From: Hydrogenophilales bacterium 12-61-10
GTDB taxonomy: Bacteria > Pseudomonadota > Gammaproteobacteria > Burkholderiales > Thiobacillaceae
Assembly (NCBI GenBank): GCA_002279795.1
Contig: NCCT01000001.1
Span: 1-55,397, forward strand
Reading direction: 5' to 3'
DNA length: 55,397 nucleotides
Below, one piece after another: positions 25,271-33,913 of this stretch (position 1 is the stretch's first letter; every line of letters begins with the position of its first letter). The position numbers were made by a program, and so were the translations under genes. The notes beneath the pieces were generated by a model. The model had not been told where the DNA came from, searched no databases, and worked only from the letters and a program-made list of their open reading frames with translations.

Positions 25271-26452
25271 ATGCAACAACAAGCCTTGCAAAAGGATTTC
25301 ATTTTTACGTCTGAGTCGGTGTCTGAAGGGCATCCCGACAAGATGGCGGATCAAGTGTCGGATGCGGTACTCGACGCGATTCTAACCCAGGACAAACATG
25401 CGCGCGTTGCCTGCGAAACGCTGCTGACCACCGGTTTGTGCGTCATCGCCGGCGAGATCACCACCTCGGCAGTGATCGATTACAACCAGATCGCGCGCCA
25501 GACCATCAAGCGCATCGGCTACGACTCTTCCGAGATTGGCTTTGACTACAACACCTGTTCGGTGCTGGTCACCATCGGCAAGCAGTCGCCCGATATTGCG
25601 CAGGGCGTGAACGAGGGCGAGGGTATGTTCCTCGACCAGGGCGCGGGCGATCAGGGGCTGATGTTTGGCTACGCCTGCAACGAAACCTCGGTGTTGATGC
25701 CCATGCCAATTTACCTCGCTCATCGCCTGACGCAACGCCAGTCCGAACTGCGCAAGGACGGCCGCCTGCCGTGGTTGCGCCCGGATGCCAAGTCGCAAGT
25801 GTCGATCCGCTACGTGGACGGCAAGCCGCACTCCATCGACACCGTCGTGCTCTCGAGCCAGCATCACCCCGAAGTCTCGCATGCGGTACTAACCGAAGCG
25901 GTGATCGAGGAAATCATCAAACCGGTGATGCCGAAGAACATGCTCACTGCCGACACGCGCTATCTGGTCAACCCCACCGGGCGTTTCGTCATCGGTGGTC
26001 CGATGGGCGATGCCGGTCTCACCGGTCGCAAGATCATCGTCGACACCTACGGCGGTGCAGCGCCACACGGCGGCGGTGCGTTCTCCGGCAAGGACCCGTC
26101 CAAGGTTGACCGCTCGGCTGCGTATGCTGGCCGTTACGTGGCGAAGAACATCGTCGCCGCCGGCCTGGCCGACAAGTGCCTGGTGCAGATCAGTTACGCG
26201 ATTGGTGTGGCCAAGCCGACGTCGATGATGGTCGACACCTTTGGCACCAGCAAAATCCCCGAAGCCAAAATTGTTGAACTGATCGCCGCGCATTTCGACC
26301 TGCGCCCCAAAGGCATCGTCAACATGCTCAATCTGCTGCGCCCGATCTACACCGCGACCGCGAGCTACGGCCACTTCGGCCGCGAGGAACCCGATTTCAC
26401 CTGGGAAGTGACCGACAAGGCGGCTGAATTGAAGGCTGCAGCCGGTTTGTAA
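25271..26452 (+). CDS. metK: S-adenosylmethionine synthetase
   Basis: MetK makes SAM from methionine and ATP. The 393-residue protein shows [24 protein letters not shown] (ATP/Mg site), [16 protein letters not shown], and the P-loop-like [30 protein letters not shown] 25271 has a good AGGAG site 5 bases upstream. The leader carries a SAM-II-like structure. It heads the methionine-cycle cluster with ahcY and metF. Confidence 0.97.
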   Translation: MQQQALQKDFIFTSESVSEGHPDKMADQVSDAVLDAILTQDKHARVACETLLTTGLCVIAGEITTSAVIDYNQIARQTIKRIGYDSSEIGFDYNTCSVLVTIGKQSPDIAQGVNEGEGMFLDQGAGDQGLMFGYACNETSVLMPMPIYLAHRLTQRQSELRKDGRLPWLRPDAKSQVSIRYVDGKPHSIDTVVLSSQHHPEVSHAVLTEAVIEEIIKPVMPKNMLTADTRYLVNPTGRFVIGGPMGDAGLTGRKIIVDTYGGAAPHGGGAFSGKDPSKVDRSAAYAGRYVAKNIVAAGLADKCLVQISYAIGVAKPTSMMVDTFGTSKIPEAKIVELIAAHFDLRPKGIVNMLNLLRPIYTATASYGHFGREEPDFTWEVTDKAAELKAAAGL

Positions 26453-26482
26453 ATGGGCATGGCATAATTCGCAACTCAATTT

Positions 26483-26498
26483 GGGCGACCTGTCGCCC
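26483..26498 (+). other. GGGCGA/TCGCCC hairpin after metK
   Basis: GGGCGA (26483-26488) pairs with TCGCCC (26493-26498) across CCTG, 30 bases after the metK stop. No U run follows, so termination is uncertain. It lies just before the SAH riboswitch. Confidence 0.5.
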
Positions 26499-26502
26499 CC
26501 CT

Positions 26503-26584
26503 GCACTGAGGAGCGCTGCGACTGTCGCCGGTTTGATCCGAAACGACAGCCAGGCTCAGCGCAGGCGATGATTCAACCGCGCTC
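26503..26584 (+). promoter_or_regulatory. SAH riboswitch upstream of ahcY
   Basis: The pattern CTGAGGAGCGCTGC (26506-26519), a hairpin CTGTCG/CGACAG (26522-26527 / 26544-26549), CAGGCTCAG (26551-26559) and a 3' GCGCTC (26579-26584) pairing with GAGCGC (26511-26516) is the SAH riboswitch layout: P1 CTGAG/CTCAG plus pseudoknot. SAH riboswitches turn on ahcY when S-adenosylhomocysteine accumulates, and ahcY follows 65 bases downstream. Confidence 0.93.
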
Positions 26585-26649
26585 GTTGACTTGCAGCCGG
26601 GCTGTGGGCAAACGAGCACCCACCCCGCTGTCATTCAAGGAGTTTCACC

Positions 26650-28074
26650 ATGAATGCAGTTTCTACCCCCTCTGGTTTTACCGATTTTGTCATCGCCGAC
26701 TTGGCGCTGGCTGACTGGGGCCGCAAGGAAATCCGTATTGCCGAAACCGAAATGCCGGGCTTGATGGCGATCCGTGAGGAATTCACCGCGAGCCAGCCTT
26801 TGAAGGGCGCGCGCATCACCGGTTCGCTGCACATGACCATTCAGACCGCCGTGCTGATCGAGACGCTGACCGCGCTTGGCGCCGAAGTGCGCTGGGCGTC
26901 GTGCAACATTTTCTCGACCCAGGATCACGCCGCCGCTGCGATTGCCGCTGACGGCATTCCGGTGTTCGCGGTGAAGGGCGAGTCGCTGGAAGACTACTGG
27001 GATTACACCCACCGCATCTTTGAATGGACGGATGGTGGCTACTCGAACATGATTCTCGACGACGGCGGCGATGCCACGCTGCTGCTGCATCTGGGCGCGC
27101 GTGCCGAAAAAGACATCAGCGTTGTCGGCAACCCGACCAGCGAAGAAGAGCGCGTGCTCTACGCCGCGATCAAGGCCAAAGTGGCAGCCGACCCGACTTG
27201 GTATTCGGTGCGCCTGGCCGCCGTCAAGGGCGTGACCGAGGAAACCACCACCGGCGTGCACCGCCTGTATCAAATGCACGCGCGCGGCGAACTCAAATTC
27301 CCCGCGATCAACGTCAACGATTCGGTCACCAAGTCCAAATTCGACAACCTTTACGGCTGCCGCGAATCGCTGGTCGACGGCATCAAGCGCGCCACCGACG
27401 TGATGATCGCCGGCAAGGTTGCCGTGGTGGCGGGATATGGCGACGTCGGCAAGGGTTCGGCACAGGCACTGCGTGCGCTGTCCGCCCAAGTGTGGATCAC
27501 TGAAATCGACCCGATCTGCGCGCTGCAGGCCGCGATGGAAGGTTACCGCGTGGTGACCATGGACTACGCTGCCGACAAGGCCGACATTTTTGTCACCGCT
27601 ACCGGCAACTTCCACGTCATCACCCACGATCACATGGTGAAGATGAAAAACCAGGCCATCGTCTGCAACATCGGTCACTTCGACAATGAAATCGACGTCG
27701 CCGGGGTGGAAAAATACCAGTGGGAAGAAATCAAGCCGCAGGTTGACCACATCATTTTCCCCGACGGCAAACGCATCATCATGCTGGCCAAGGGACGCCT
27801 GGTGAACCTCGGCTGCGCGACCGGCCACCCGTCGTATGTGATGTCGTCATCGTTCGCCAACCAGACCATTGCGCAGATCGAGCTGTGGCAGGAACGTGAT
27901 ACAGGCAAGTACCCCATCGGCGTTTACACCCTGCCCAAGCACCTGGACGAGAAGGTTGCGCGCCTGCAGTTGCGCACACTGAATGCACAGCTGACCGAGC
28001 TCTCCGACTACCAGGCCAGCTACATCAGCGTGGACAAGAACGGCCCCTACAAGGCCGACCATTACCGTTATTGA
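26650..28074 (+). CDS. ahcY: adenosylhomocysteinase
   Basis: AhcY splits S-adenosylhomocysteine to homocysteine and adenosine, recycling SAM. The 474-residue protein has [40 protein letters not shown] (substrate region), [29 protein letters not shown] and the NAD-binding [16 protein letters not shown]-terminal KADHYRY is family-typical. An AAGGAG site precedes the ATG. Confidence 0.97.
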   Translation: MNAVSTPSGFTDFVIADLALADWGRKEIRIAETEMPGLMAIREEFTASQPLKGARITGSLHMTIQTAVLIETLTALGAEVRWASCNIFSTQDHAAAAIAADGIPVFAVKGESLEDYWDYTHRIFEWTDGGYSNMILDDGGDATLLLHLGARAEKDISVVGNPTSEEERVLYAAIKAKVAADPTWYSVRLAAVKGVTEETTTGVHRLYQMHARGELKFPAINVNDSVTKSKFDNLYGCRESLVDGIKRATDVMIAGKVAVVAGYGDVGKGSAQALRALSAQVWITEIDPICALQAAMEGYRVVTMDYAADKADIFVTATGNFHVITHDHMVKMKNQAIVCNIGHFDNEIDVAGVEKYQWEEIKPQVDHIIFPDGKRIIMLAKGRLVNLGCATGHPSYVMSSSFANQTIAQIELWQERDTGKYPIGVYTLPKHLDEKVARLQLRTLNAQLTELSDYQASYISVDKNGPYKADHYRY

Positions 28075-28090
28075 TTCCAGGGAGAACAGC

Positions 28091-28438
28091 GTGCGCATTT
28101 TGCTGATTTGGGTACTGAATGCCGTGGCCTTGCTGGGCGTGGCCTATTTGCTGCCGGGCATCGAGGTCACCAGCTTTGGTTCGGCCATGCTGGCCGCGCT
28201 GGTGATCGGCCTGCTCAATACGCTGGTGCGCCCGGTGCTGGTCGTGCTCACCTTGCCCATCACGCTGTTGACCTTGGGGCTGTTCTATTTCGTGCTGAAC
28301 GGCTTGCTGTTCTGGCTGGCGGGCAATTTGTTGTCCGGCTTTGCCGTTCACGGATTTATTACCGCCATGCTGGGCGCCATCCTGTACAGCGTGATCGCTT
28401 GGGCGCTGTCGGCGCTCGTTCCCGGCAAAAAAGACTGA
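28091..28438 (+). CDS. small four-helix membrane protein (phage-holin-4 / YvlD type)
   Basis: The 115-residue, very hydrophobic protein has four membrane segments (ILLIWVLNAVALLGVAYLLPG; AMLAALVIGLLNTLVRPVLVV; PITLLTLGLFYFVLNGLLFWL; FITAMLGAILYSVIAWALS). The family name derives from a domain label; a holin role is not implied. GTG 28091 has a GGAG site upstream. It lies between ahcY and metF, 3 bases before metF, an arrangement I recall from other betaproteobacteria. Confidence 0.85.
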   Translation: MRILLIWVLNAVALLGVAYLLPGIEVTSFGSAMLAALVIGLLNTLVRPVLVVLTLPITLLTLGLFYFVLNGLLFWLAGNLLSGFAVHGFITAMLGAILYSVIAWALSALVPGKKD

Positions 28439-28441
28439 ACC

Positions 28442-29275
28442 ATGAACCAACGGACTTTCAGCTTCGAATTTTTTCCGCCCAAAACCGCGGAGGGCGCAGA
28501 AAAACTACGTGCCACCCGCGCGCAACTGGCGCAACTCAACCCCAAGTTTTTTTCGGTGACCTTCGGCGCGGGTGGCTCCACCCGCGACCGCACCCTGGAA
28601 ACCGTGCGCGAAATACAGGCATCCGGCAGTGACGCCGCGCCGCATCTGTCGTGCATCGGCTCCACCCAAGACAATATCCGCGAGATATTGAACGAATACA
28701 AAAGCCAGGGCATCCGCCATCTGGTTGCGCTGCGCGGCGATTTGCCGTCGGGCAGCATGGACGCGGGCGAGTTCAACTACGCCAACGAACTGGTGAGTTT
28801 TATCCGGTCAGAGACCGGCGACTGGTTCGAAATCGAAGTCGCCGCCTATCCCGAAATCCACCCGCAAGCGCGCTCGTGGACCGACGATCTTGCCAACTTC
28901 AAGCGCAAGGTCGATGCCGGGGCGAACGCCGCCATCACCCAGTATTTCTTCAATGCCGACGCCTACTTTCGCTTCGTCGACGAAGCGCGGGCAATGGGCG
29001 TGAGCATTCCCATCGTCCCCGGCATCATGCCGATCGGCAACTACGTGCAACTGGCGCGGTTTTCGGATGCCTGCGGCGCGGAGATCCCACGCTGGCTGAG
29101 AAAGAAGCTGGAAACCTACGGCGACGATCTGGCGTCGATTCGCGCCTTTGGACTGGATGTCATCACCGACCAGTGCGAGCGCCTGCTGGCCTGCGGCGCA
29201 CCGGGCCTGCATTTTTACACCATGAATCAGGCAGGTCCGACCACGACCATCTGGCAGCGGCTGGGTTTGTCCTGA
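28442..29275 (+). CDS. metF: 5,10-methylenetetrahydrofolate reductase
   Basis: MetF reduces methylene-THF to methyl-THF for methionine synthesis, using FAD. The 277-residue TIM barrel has the start FSFEFFPPKTAEGAEKL, SVTFGAGGSTRDRTLETV, HLVALRGDLPSG and the GANAAITQYFFNADAYF block. It is the last gene of the ahcY operon. A short hairpin CCTGGC/GCCAGG (29287-29303) lies where it converges with the next gene. Confidence 0.96.
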   Translation: MNQRTFSFEFFPPKTAEGAEKLRATRAQLAQLNPKFFSVTFGAGGSTRDRTLETVREIQASGSDAAPHLSCIGSTQDNIREILNEYKSQGIRHLVALRGDLPSGSMDAGEFNYANELVSFIRSETGDWFEIEVAAYPEIHPQARSWTDDLANFKRKVDAGANAAITQYFFNADAYFRFVDEARAMGVSIPIVPGIMPIGNYVQLARFSDACGAEIPRWLRKKLETYGDDLASIRAFGLDVITDQCERLLACGAPGLHFYTMNQAGPTTTIWQRLGLS

Positions 29276-29292
29276 TCTCGGTGGTGCCTGGC

Positions 29293-29604
29293 CTAGAGCC
29301 AGGTAATCCGCCGCTCCAGCGTGGTGTGATCGACCACAGCGTCCTTCAGCATCGCACCGTCGTCGCTTGAACCGACGACGACTGCCTTGTCGGCGACCGG
29401 CGCCAGATTGTCGAGTTTGAAGCGGCCCTTGCCGGTCTGGTCGCGCAGGAAGCAGCTTTCGTCGAAGAACAGGCGGTCGCCGCTGGCGTCGATTTCATCG
29501 GAGTCGACCGAGTCGTAGCCGATCAGCGTTTTCACGTCGTCGAGTCCGCTGAGTTCAACTGCACTCACGGTCTTGGCGTTTGCATCGATCAGATAGGCTT
29601 TCAT
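29293..29604 (-). CDS. conserved hypothetical protein
   Basis: The 103-residue acidic protein starts MKAYLIDANAKTVSAVELSG. The rest suggests a compact alpha/beta fold (DRLFFDESCFLRD, DKAVVVGSSDDGAML), with no recognisable catalytic motif and no signal peptide. It lies 8 bases after the aminotransferase stop, so they share a transcript. The family is not recognised; short DUF3846-like proteins have a similar style. Confidence 0.65.
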   Translation of the reverse strand: MKAYLIDANAKTVSAVELSGLDDVKTLIGYDSVDSDEIDASGDRLFFDESCFLRDQTGKGRFKLDNLAPVADKAVVVGSSDDGAMLKDAVVDHTTLERRITWL

Positions 29605-29612
29605 GGCGGTCC

Positions 29613-30725
29613 TCAGAGGCTGGATTTGAGTGCGTTCAGGCAGGTGTCGATGTTTTCCTGCTTGGCCGAATAGCCCATCAGGCCGATGCGCCAGATTTTG
29701 CCGGCCATGTCGCCAAGTCCGGCGCCGATTTCGAGATTGAAGTCATTCAGCAGCCTGGCGCGCACTGCTGCTTCGTCAACACCGTCGGGCACGTAAATCG
29801 AATTGAGCTGCGGCAGGCGGGCGGATTCCTCGACCACGTAGCGCAGGCCCATGGCTTCGAGCCCTGCCTTGAGTTTTTCGTGCATCGCGCGGTGGCGCGC
29901 CCAGGCGTTTTCCAGACCTTCTTCTTCGAGAATCACCAACGCCTCGTGCAGGCCGTACATCGGATTGATCGGCGCGGTGTGGTGGTAGGTTCGCTTGCCG
30001 GCCGACTGCCAGTAGCCGAGTACCAGATTGAGATCGAGGAACCAGCTTTGCACCACGGTCGTGCGCGCCTTGATGCGGGCGATGGCTTTGTCCGAAAACG
30101 ATACCGGCGACAAACCGGGCGTGCATGACAGGCATTTCTGGCTGCCGGAATACACCGCGTCGATGCCCCACTTGTCCATGTAGATCGGCGTGCCGCCGAG
30201 GCTGGTGACGCAGTCCATGATGGTAAGCGCGCCGGCTTCCTGCGCGATCTTGCCCAGCGTTTCCGCATCCGACTGCGCGCCGGTTGATGTTTCGGCGTGG
30301 ACAAACGCCAGTACCTTGGCATCGGGATTCGCCTTGAAGGCATCGCGCACTTTCTGCGGATCGACCGGCGCGCCCCAGGCGTCTTCCACCACCACTGGCA
30401 TGCCGCCGCAGCGCTTGACGTTTTCGAGCATGCGCCCGCCAAACACGCCATTCTTGCAGACGATGACCTTGTCGCCCGGTTCCACCAGGTTGACGAAGCA
30501 CATTTCCATGCCTGCCGACCCCGGCGCCGAGACCGGGAAGGTCAGCGCGTTGTCGGTCTGGAATGCCATCCGCAGCATGGACTTGATCTGTTCCATCAAC
30601 TCGACGAAAGCCGGGTCGAGGTGGCCGATGGTCGGACGCGCCATCGCGTCGAGGATGCGCTGCGGTACGTCGGACGGGCCGGGGCCCATGAGAACGCGCT
30701 TGGGAGGAATGAAAGAAGCAGTCAT
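29613..30725 (-). CDS. alanine/serine-glyoxylate aminotransferase family protein
   Basis: This 370-residue PLP class-V enzyme includes PKRVLMGPGPSDVPQRILDAMA, HAETSTGAQSDAETLG, MDCVTSLGGTPIYMDKWGIDAVYSGSQKCLSC (Lys of the Schiff base in SGSQK) and the KRTYHHTAPINPMYGLHEAL block. Relatives move the amino group between alanine or serine and glyoxylate. ATG 30725 puts the family start MTASFIPPKRVLMGPGP in place. Which amino donor is used cannot be said. Confidence 0.9.
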   Translation of the reverse strand: MTASFIPPKRVLMGPGPSDVPQRILDAMARPTIGHLDPAFVELMEQIKSMLRMAFQTDNALTFPVSAPGSAGMEMCFVNLVEPGDKVIVCKNGVFGGRMLENVKRCGGMPVVVEDAWGAPVDPQKVRDAFKANPDAKVLAFVHAETSTGAQSDAETLGKIAQEAGALTIMDCVTSLGGTPIYMDKWGIDAVYSGSQKCLSCTPGLSPVSFSDKAIARIKARTTVVQSWFLDLNLVLGYWQSAGKRTYHHTAPINPMYGLHEALVILEEEGLENAWARHRAMHEKLKAGLEAMGLRYVVEESARLPQLNSIYVPDGVDEAAVRARLLNDFNLEIGAGLGDMAGKIWRIGLMGYSAKQENIDTCLNALKSSL

Positions 30726-30873
30726 AAACCTTGTTCTCTTTGTGGAAAGGATCAATTAAAACAAAGGCTTGATTCTACGGACAAATGCAGGGACGGGATA
30801 CTCTCTCTCACCCATCGCCGCATCGCCGCGCGAGCGTCTATGGTGAAGGTTTCGACAGCGAAGGGGGCGAATA

Positions 30874-31398
30874 ATGAACACGATTCGGATAGCGACGCTG
30901 GGTGGAATCGGTGCGCTGGGCTTTGCGTTGACGATGCCGCAGGCTGCAACGGCTGGCGCTGAGGTGACGCTCAACGACGCTGACAAGGCAGCGGTGTTCA
31001 AGGCAGCCGGCGCGGTGCAGCGCAAAGGCATCTGGGTGATCTGCGAGCCGCCGGCCGATTCCGGCGCCCCCACTTCCTCGGGGGCGGTTATCGACACGGT
31101 GCGCGACCTCAATGGCGACGGCCGCCCCGAAGCGGTGGTCAGCGACGGCGGGACATATTGCTACGGCCACGCCGGCATGGGATTCCAGCTACTCAGCAAG
31201 CAGGCCAACGACAGCTGGAAAGTGATGGCCGGCAGTAACGGCATCCCCGAGTTCCTGAAAACCCAGGGCAAGGGCGGCTGGCCGGATATCTCGATCGGCG
31301 GCCCGGGCTTCTGCTTTCCGGTGCAGCGCTGGAACGGCAAGACGTATGAACTGAACCGTTTCGAGTACGAGGGCAAGCGCTGCAAACCGCCGCGCTGA
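30874..31398 (+). CDS. exported hypothetical protein with a calcium-loop-like motif
   Basis: The 174-residue protein has a signal peptide (MNTIRIATLGGIGALGFALTMPQAATA). In the mature part, DLNGDGRPEAVV resembles the FG-GAP/EF-hand-like calcium loop. Three later cysteines (YCYG, GFCFP, RCKPP) add to one earlier (VICEP). A GGGGGCG ribosome site precedes the ATG. It is divergent from the aminotransferase; family unknown. Confidence 0.65.
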   Translation: MNTIRIATLGGIGALGFALTMPQAATAGAEVTLNDADKAAVFKAAGAVQRKGIWVICEPPADSGAPTSSGAVIDTVRDLNGDGRPEAVVSDGGTYCYGHAGMGFQLLSKQANDSWKVMAGSNGIPEFLKTQGKGGWPDISIGGPGFCFPVQRWNGKTYELNRFEYEGKRCKPPR

Positions 31399-31407
31399 AA
31401 TAGGCGC

Positions 31408-32163
31408 TCAGGCCGGCGGCTCGCCCATCAGCGGCTTCATCGCCGTCAGCATGCTGTTGAAGATGCGCGGATGCGTCTTTTCCTGCTCAGCCAGCATCTG
31501 CTTCATCGCTTGGCGCTGTTGTGGCTTGGCGAAGCAGCAGGGGCAGTTGTCGGAAATGACCGGCAGCCCGGCGTCGAGGGCGAACGCGCGGGTTTGGCGT
31601 TCGCGTGCGTAGGCAAACGGGCGGATCAGGCGCAAGTCGCCCGCATCGTTCAGATAGTGCGGCGACATGGTGCGGAGCTTGCCGCCGAACAGCATCGACA
31701 TCATCAGCGTTTCGGCCAGGTCGTCGAGGTGCTGCGCCAGGGCGACGACGTTGCAATTCTGTTCGCGGGCAATGCGATACAGGATGCCGCGCCGCATGCG
31801 TGAACCATACGCACAGAAGGAATCCGTATCTTTGGTCAGCGTTCGGAGCGCGTCGCGCATGATCGGCTGCGATTCCAGAAAATACGGCACGCCCAGCGCG
31901 GCCAGATACGGCACCATCGATTTGGGGCTGTAATCGTCGGTTTGCGGGTCGACGGTACAAGCCAGCAACTCGAATTTCACCGGCGCCTTTTGCTGCAGGT
32001 GATGCAGCGTATGCAGCAGCGCAAGCGAATCCTTGCCGCCCGACAGGCCGAGCAGGATGCGGTCGCCGTTGCGGATCATGCGCCAGTCGCCGATGGCGCG
32101 GCCGGTGGCGGTGAGAAGCGAACGGGAGGGTTTGACCCAGCCGGTGGGAATAGCCTGACTCAT
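31408..32163 (-). CDS. ttcA: TtcA-like tRNA 2-thiocytidine synthetase with an altered cluster motif
   Basis: TtcA thiolates cytidine 32 of tRNA using ATP and a 4Fe-4S cluster. The 251-residue protein has the PP-loop LGLSGGKDSLALL (about 39-50), LAQHLDDLAETLMMSMLFGGKL and CPCC at 207-210. The first cluster motif reads CAYGSRMRRG (C117), where the family has CxxC: the second cysteine is glycine. It is also shorter than enteric TtcA. The gene lies 7 bases after msbA and may belong with it. Confidence 0.85.
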   Translation of the reverse strand: MSQAIPTGWVKPSRSLLTATGRAIGDWRMIRNGDRILLGLSGGKDSLALLHTLHHLQQKAPVKFELLACTVDPQTDDYSPKSMVPYLAALGVPYFLESQPIMRDALRTLTKDTDSFCAYGSRMRRGILYRIAREQNCNVVALAQHLDDLAETLMMSMLFGGKLRTMSPHYLNDAGDLRLIRPFAYARERQTRAFALDAGLPVISDNCPCCFAKPQQRQAMKQMLAEQEKTHPRIFNSMLTAMKPLMGEPPA

Positions 32164-32170
32164 GTGTGGC

Positions 32171-33913
32171 TCATGCGGAAAATTGCAGGGCGTGCAGCTG
32201 GGCGTAACGGCCTTGTTTGCCGATCAGTTCGGCATGGCTGCCGATTTCGACGATGCGCCCACCTTCGAGCACCACGATGCGGTCGGCGCGTTCGATGGTG
32301 GACAGCCGATGCGCGATGACCAGCGTGGTGCGATTTTGCATCAGGGTTTCCAGCGCGGCCTGGACGTGGCGTTCGGATTCGTTGTCGAGCGCCGAGGTGG
32401 CTTCGTCGAGGATGAGAATCGGCGCGTTTTTCAGGATGGCGCGCGCGATGGCAATGCGCTGGCGCTGGCCGCCGGACAGGCGCATGCCGTTTTCGCCGAT
32501 CAGGGTATCAAGTCCGTCAGGCATCGCCTGGATGAAATCCCAGGCATGGGCGGCGACGCAGGCGGCGCGTATTTCATCCACGCTCGCATCGCGCTTGCTG
32601 CCGTAGGCGATGTTGTGTCCCAGCGTGTCGTTGAACAGCGTGACGTCCTGCGACACCAGTGCGATATGGCTGCGCAAATTTTGCAACTGGATGTCGCGGA
32701 TGTCGTGGCCGTCGAGGGTGATGACGCCGCTATCCGGATCGTAAAAACGTGGCACCAGATTGGCCAGCGTGGTCTTGCCGGAGCCCGATGCACCGACCAG
32801 CGCGACGGTCTCGCCCGGCGCGATGTCGAGGTCGATGCCATGCAGGGCAGGCGTTGTTTTGCCGGGGTAGCAGAGGCTGACACCGCGCAAGGCCAGTCGG
32901 CCTTCGATGCGGGCGAAGCGCTGGGTACCGGCATCGCGCTCGGCGTCCTGGTCGAGCATGGAGAAGATGGTTTCGGCGGCGGCGAGTCCGCGCTGCAGCT
33001 GGTCGTTGACTGCGGTCAGACGCTTCAACGGCGCGAACAGCAGCAGCATCGCCATGAAAAAAGCGACGAAGCCGCCGACCGTGGTGGCGTTGTCGCTGGC
33101 CTGGTCGGCGGCGATGTAGACGATGACCGCCAGCGCAATCGCGGCGATGAACTGGATCACCGGTTCGTACACCGCGTTGGCGGCAACGCGCTTCATTTCA
33201 TAGGCGCGCGCGAGATTGGCGGCGCAGAGAAAGCGGTCCTGCTCGTAGGCTTCGCCGCCGTAGAGCTTGACCACGCGATGGCCACCCACCGCCTCGTCCA
33301 CCACCTGCGTCAGGTCGCCGATATTTTGCTGCGCCTTGCGCGACAGCCCGCGCAGGCGCTTGCTCGCCAGCCGCACCACCCACAACGTGAGCGGCACCAG
33401 CGCGAACACGATCAAGGTCAGCCGCCAGTTCAGCCACACCAGATAGCCGAGCAGACCCAGCACCGTCACCGTGTCGCGCACCAGCGTGGTGAGCGAGCTG
33501 GTGGCCGATTGCGTCACCTGGGTGACGTTGAACGCCAGCTGCGCGATCAGCTGGCCGCTCGGGTTCTGGTCGAAGTAGCGCGTCGGCAGCGTCATCAGCT
33601 TGTCGAACATCGCCGCGCGTAAATCCATCACCAGACGGCTGCCCACCCACGCCATGCAGTAGGTGCTGACGAAACTGGTGAGGCCGCGCACCACGAACAG
33701 CGCCAGCAGCAGCAGCGGCACCCAGCGGATGAAGTCCTGGTCCTTGGCGACGAAGCCTTGATCGAGCAGCGGTTTGAACAGCGCCGGCAGCATCGGCTCG
33801 GTGGCGGCGGTGAGGATCAGCGCGACCAGCGACAGCGCAAACATGCGCCAGTAGGGTTTGACGTAGGTCAGCAGGCGGCCGTACAGCGCGCGGCTGTTGG
33901 GTACGGGCGTCAT
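32171..33913 (-). CDS. msbA: MsbA-like lipid A flippase (ABC exporter)
   Basis: MsbA flips lipid A-core across the inner membrane. The 580-residue half-transporter has six N-terminal helices and an ABC domain with Walker A GASGSGKTT, signature LSGGQRQR, Walker B ILILDEATSALD and H-loop AHRLSTIE. It overlaps mgtE by 4 bases (ATGA). The LpxL-type genes in this window make lipid A, consistent with this assignment, though they are not adjacent. Confidence 0.93.
   Translation of the reverse strand: MTPVPNSRALYGRLLTYVKPYWRMFALSLVALILTAATEPMLPALFKPLLDQGFVAKDQDFIRWVPLLLLALFVVRGLTSFVSTYCMAWVGSRLVMDLRAAMFDKLMTLPTRYFDQNPSGQLIAQLAFNVTQVTQSATSSLTTLVRDTVTVLGLLGYLVWLNWRLTLIVFALVPLTLWVVRLASKRLRGLSRKAQQNIGDLTQVVDEAVGGHRVVKLYGGEAYEQDRFLCAANLARAYEMKRVAANAVYEPVIQFIAAIALAVIVYIAADQASDNATTVGGFVAFFMAMLLLFAPLKRLTAVNDQLQRGLAAAETIFSMLDQDAERDAGTQRFARIEGRLALRGVSLCYPGKTTPALHGIDLDIAPGETVALVGASGSGKTTLANLVPRFYDPDSGVITLDGHDIRDIQLQNLRSHIALVSQDVTLFNDTLGHNIAYGSKRDASVDEIRAACVAAHAWDFIQAMPDGLDTLIGENGMRLSGGQRQRIAIARAILKNAPILILDEATSALDNESERHVQAALETLMQNRTTLVIAHRLSTIERADRIVVLEGGRIVEIGSHAELIGKQGRYAQLHALQFSA

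Noticed and set aside
28091-28438. prophage or lysis module suggested by the phage-holin label
   Set aside because: Only a small membrane protein between ahcY and metF; no phage genes around it.
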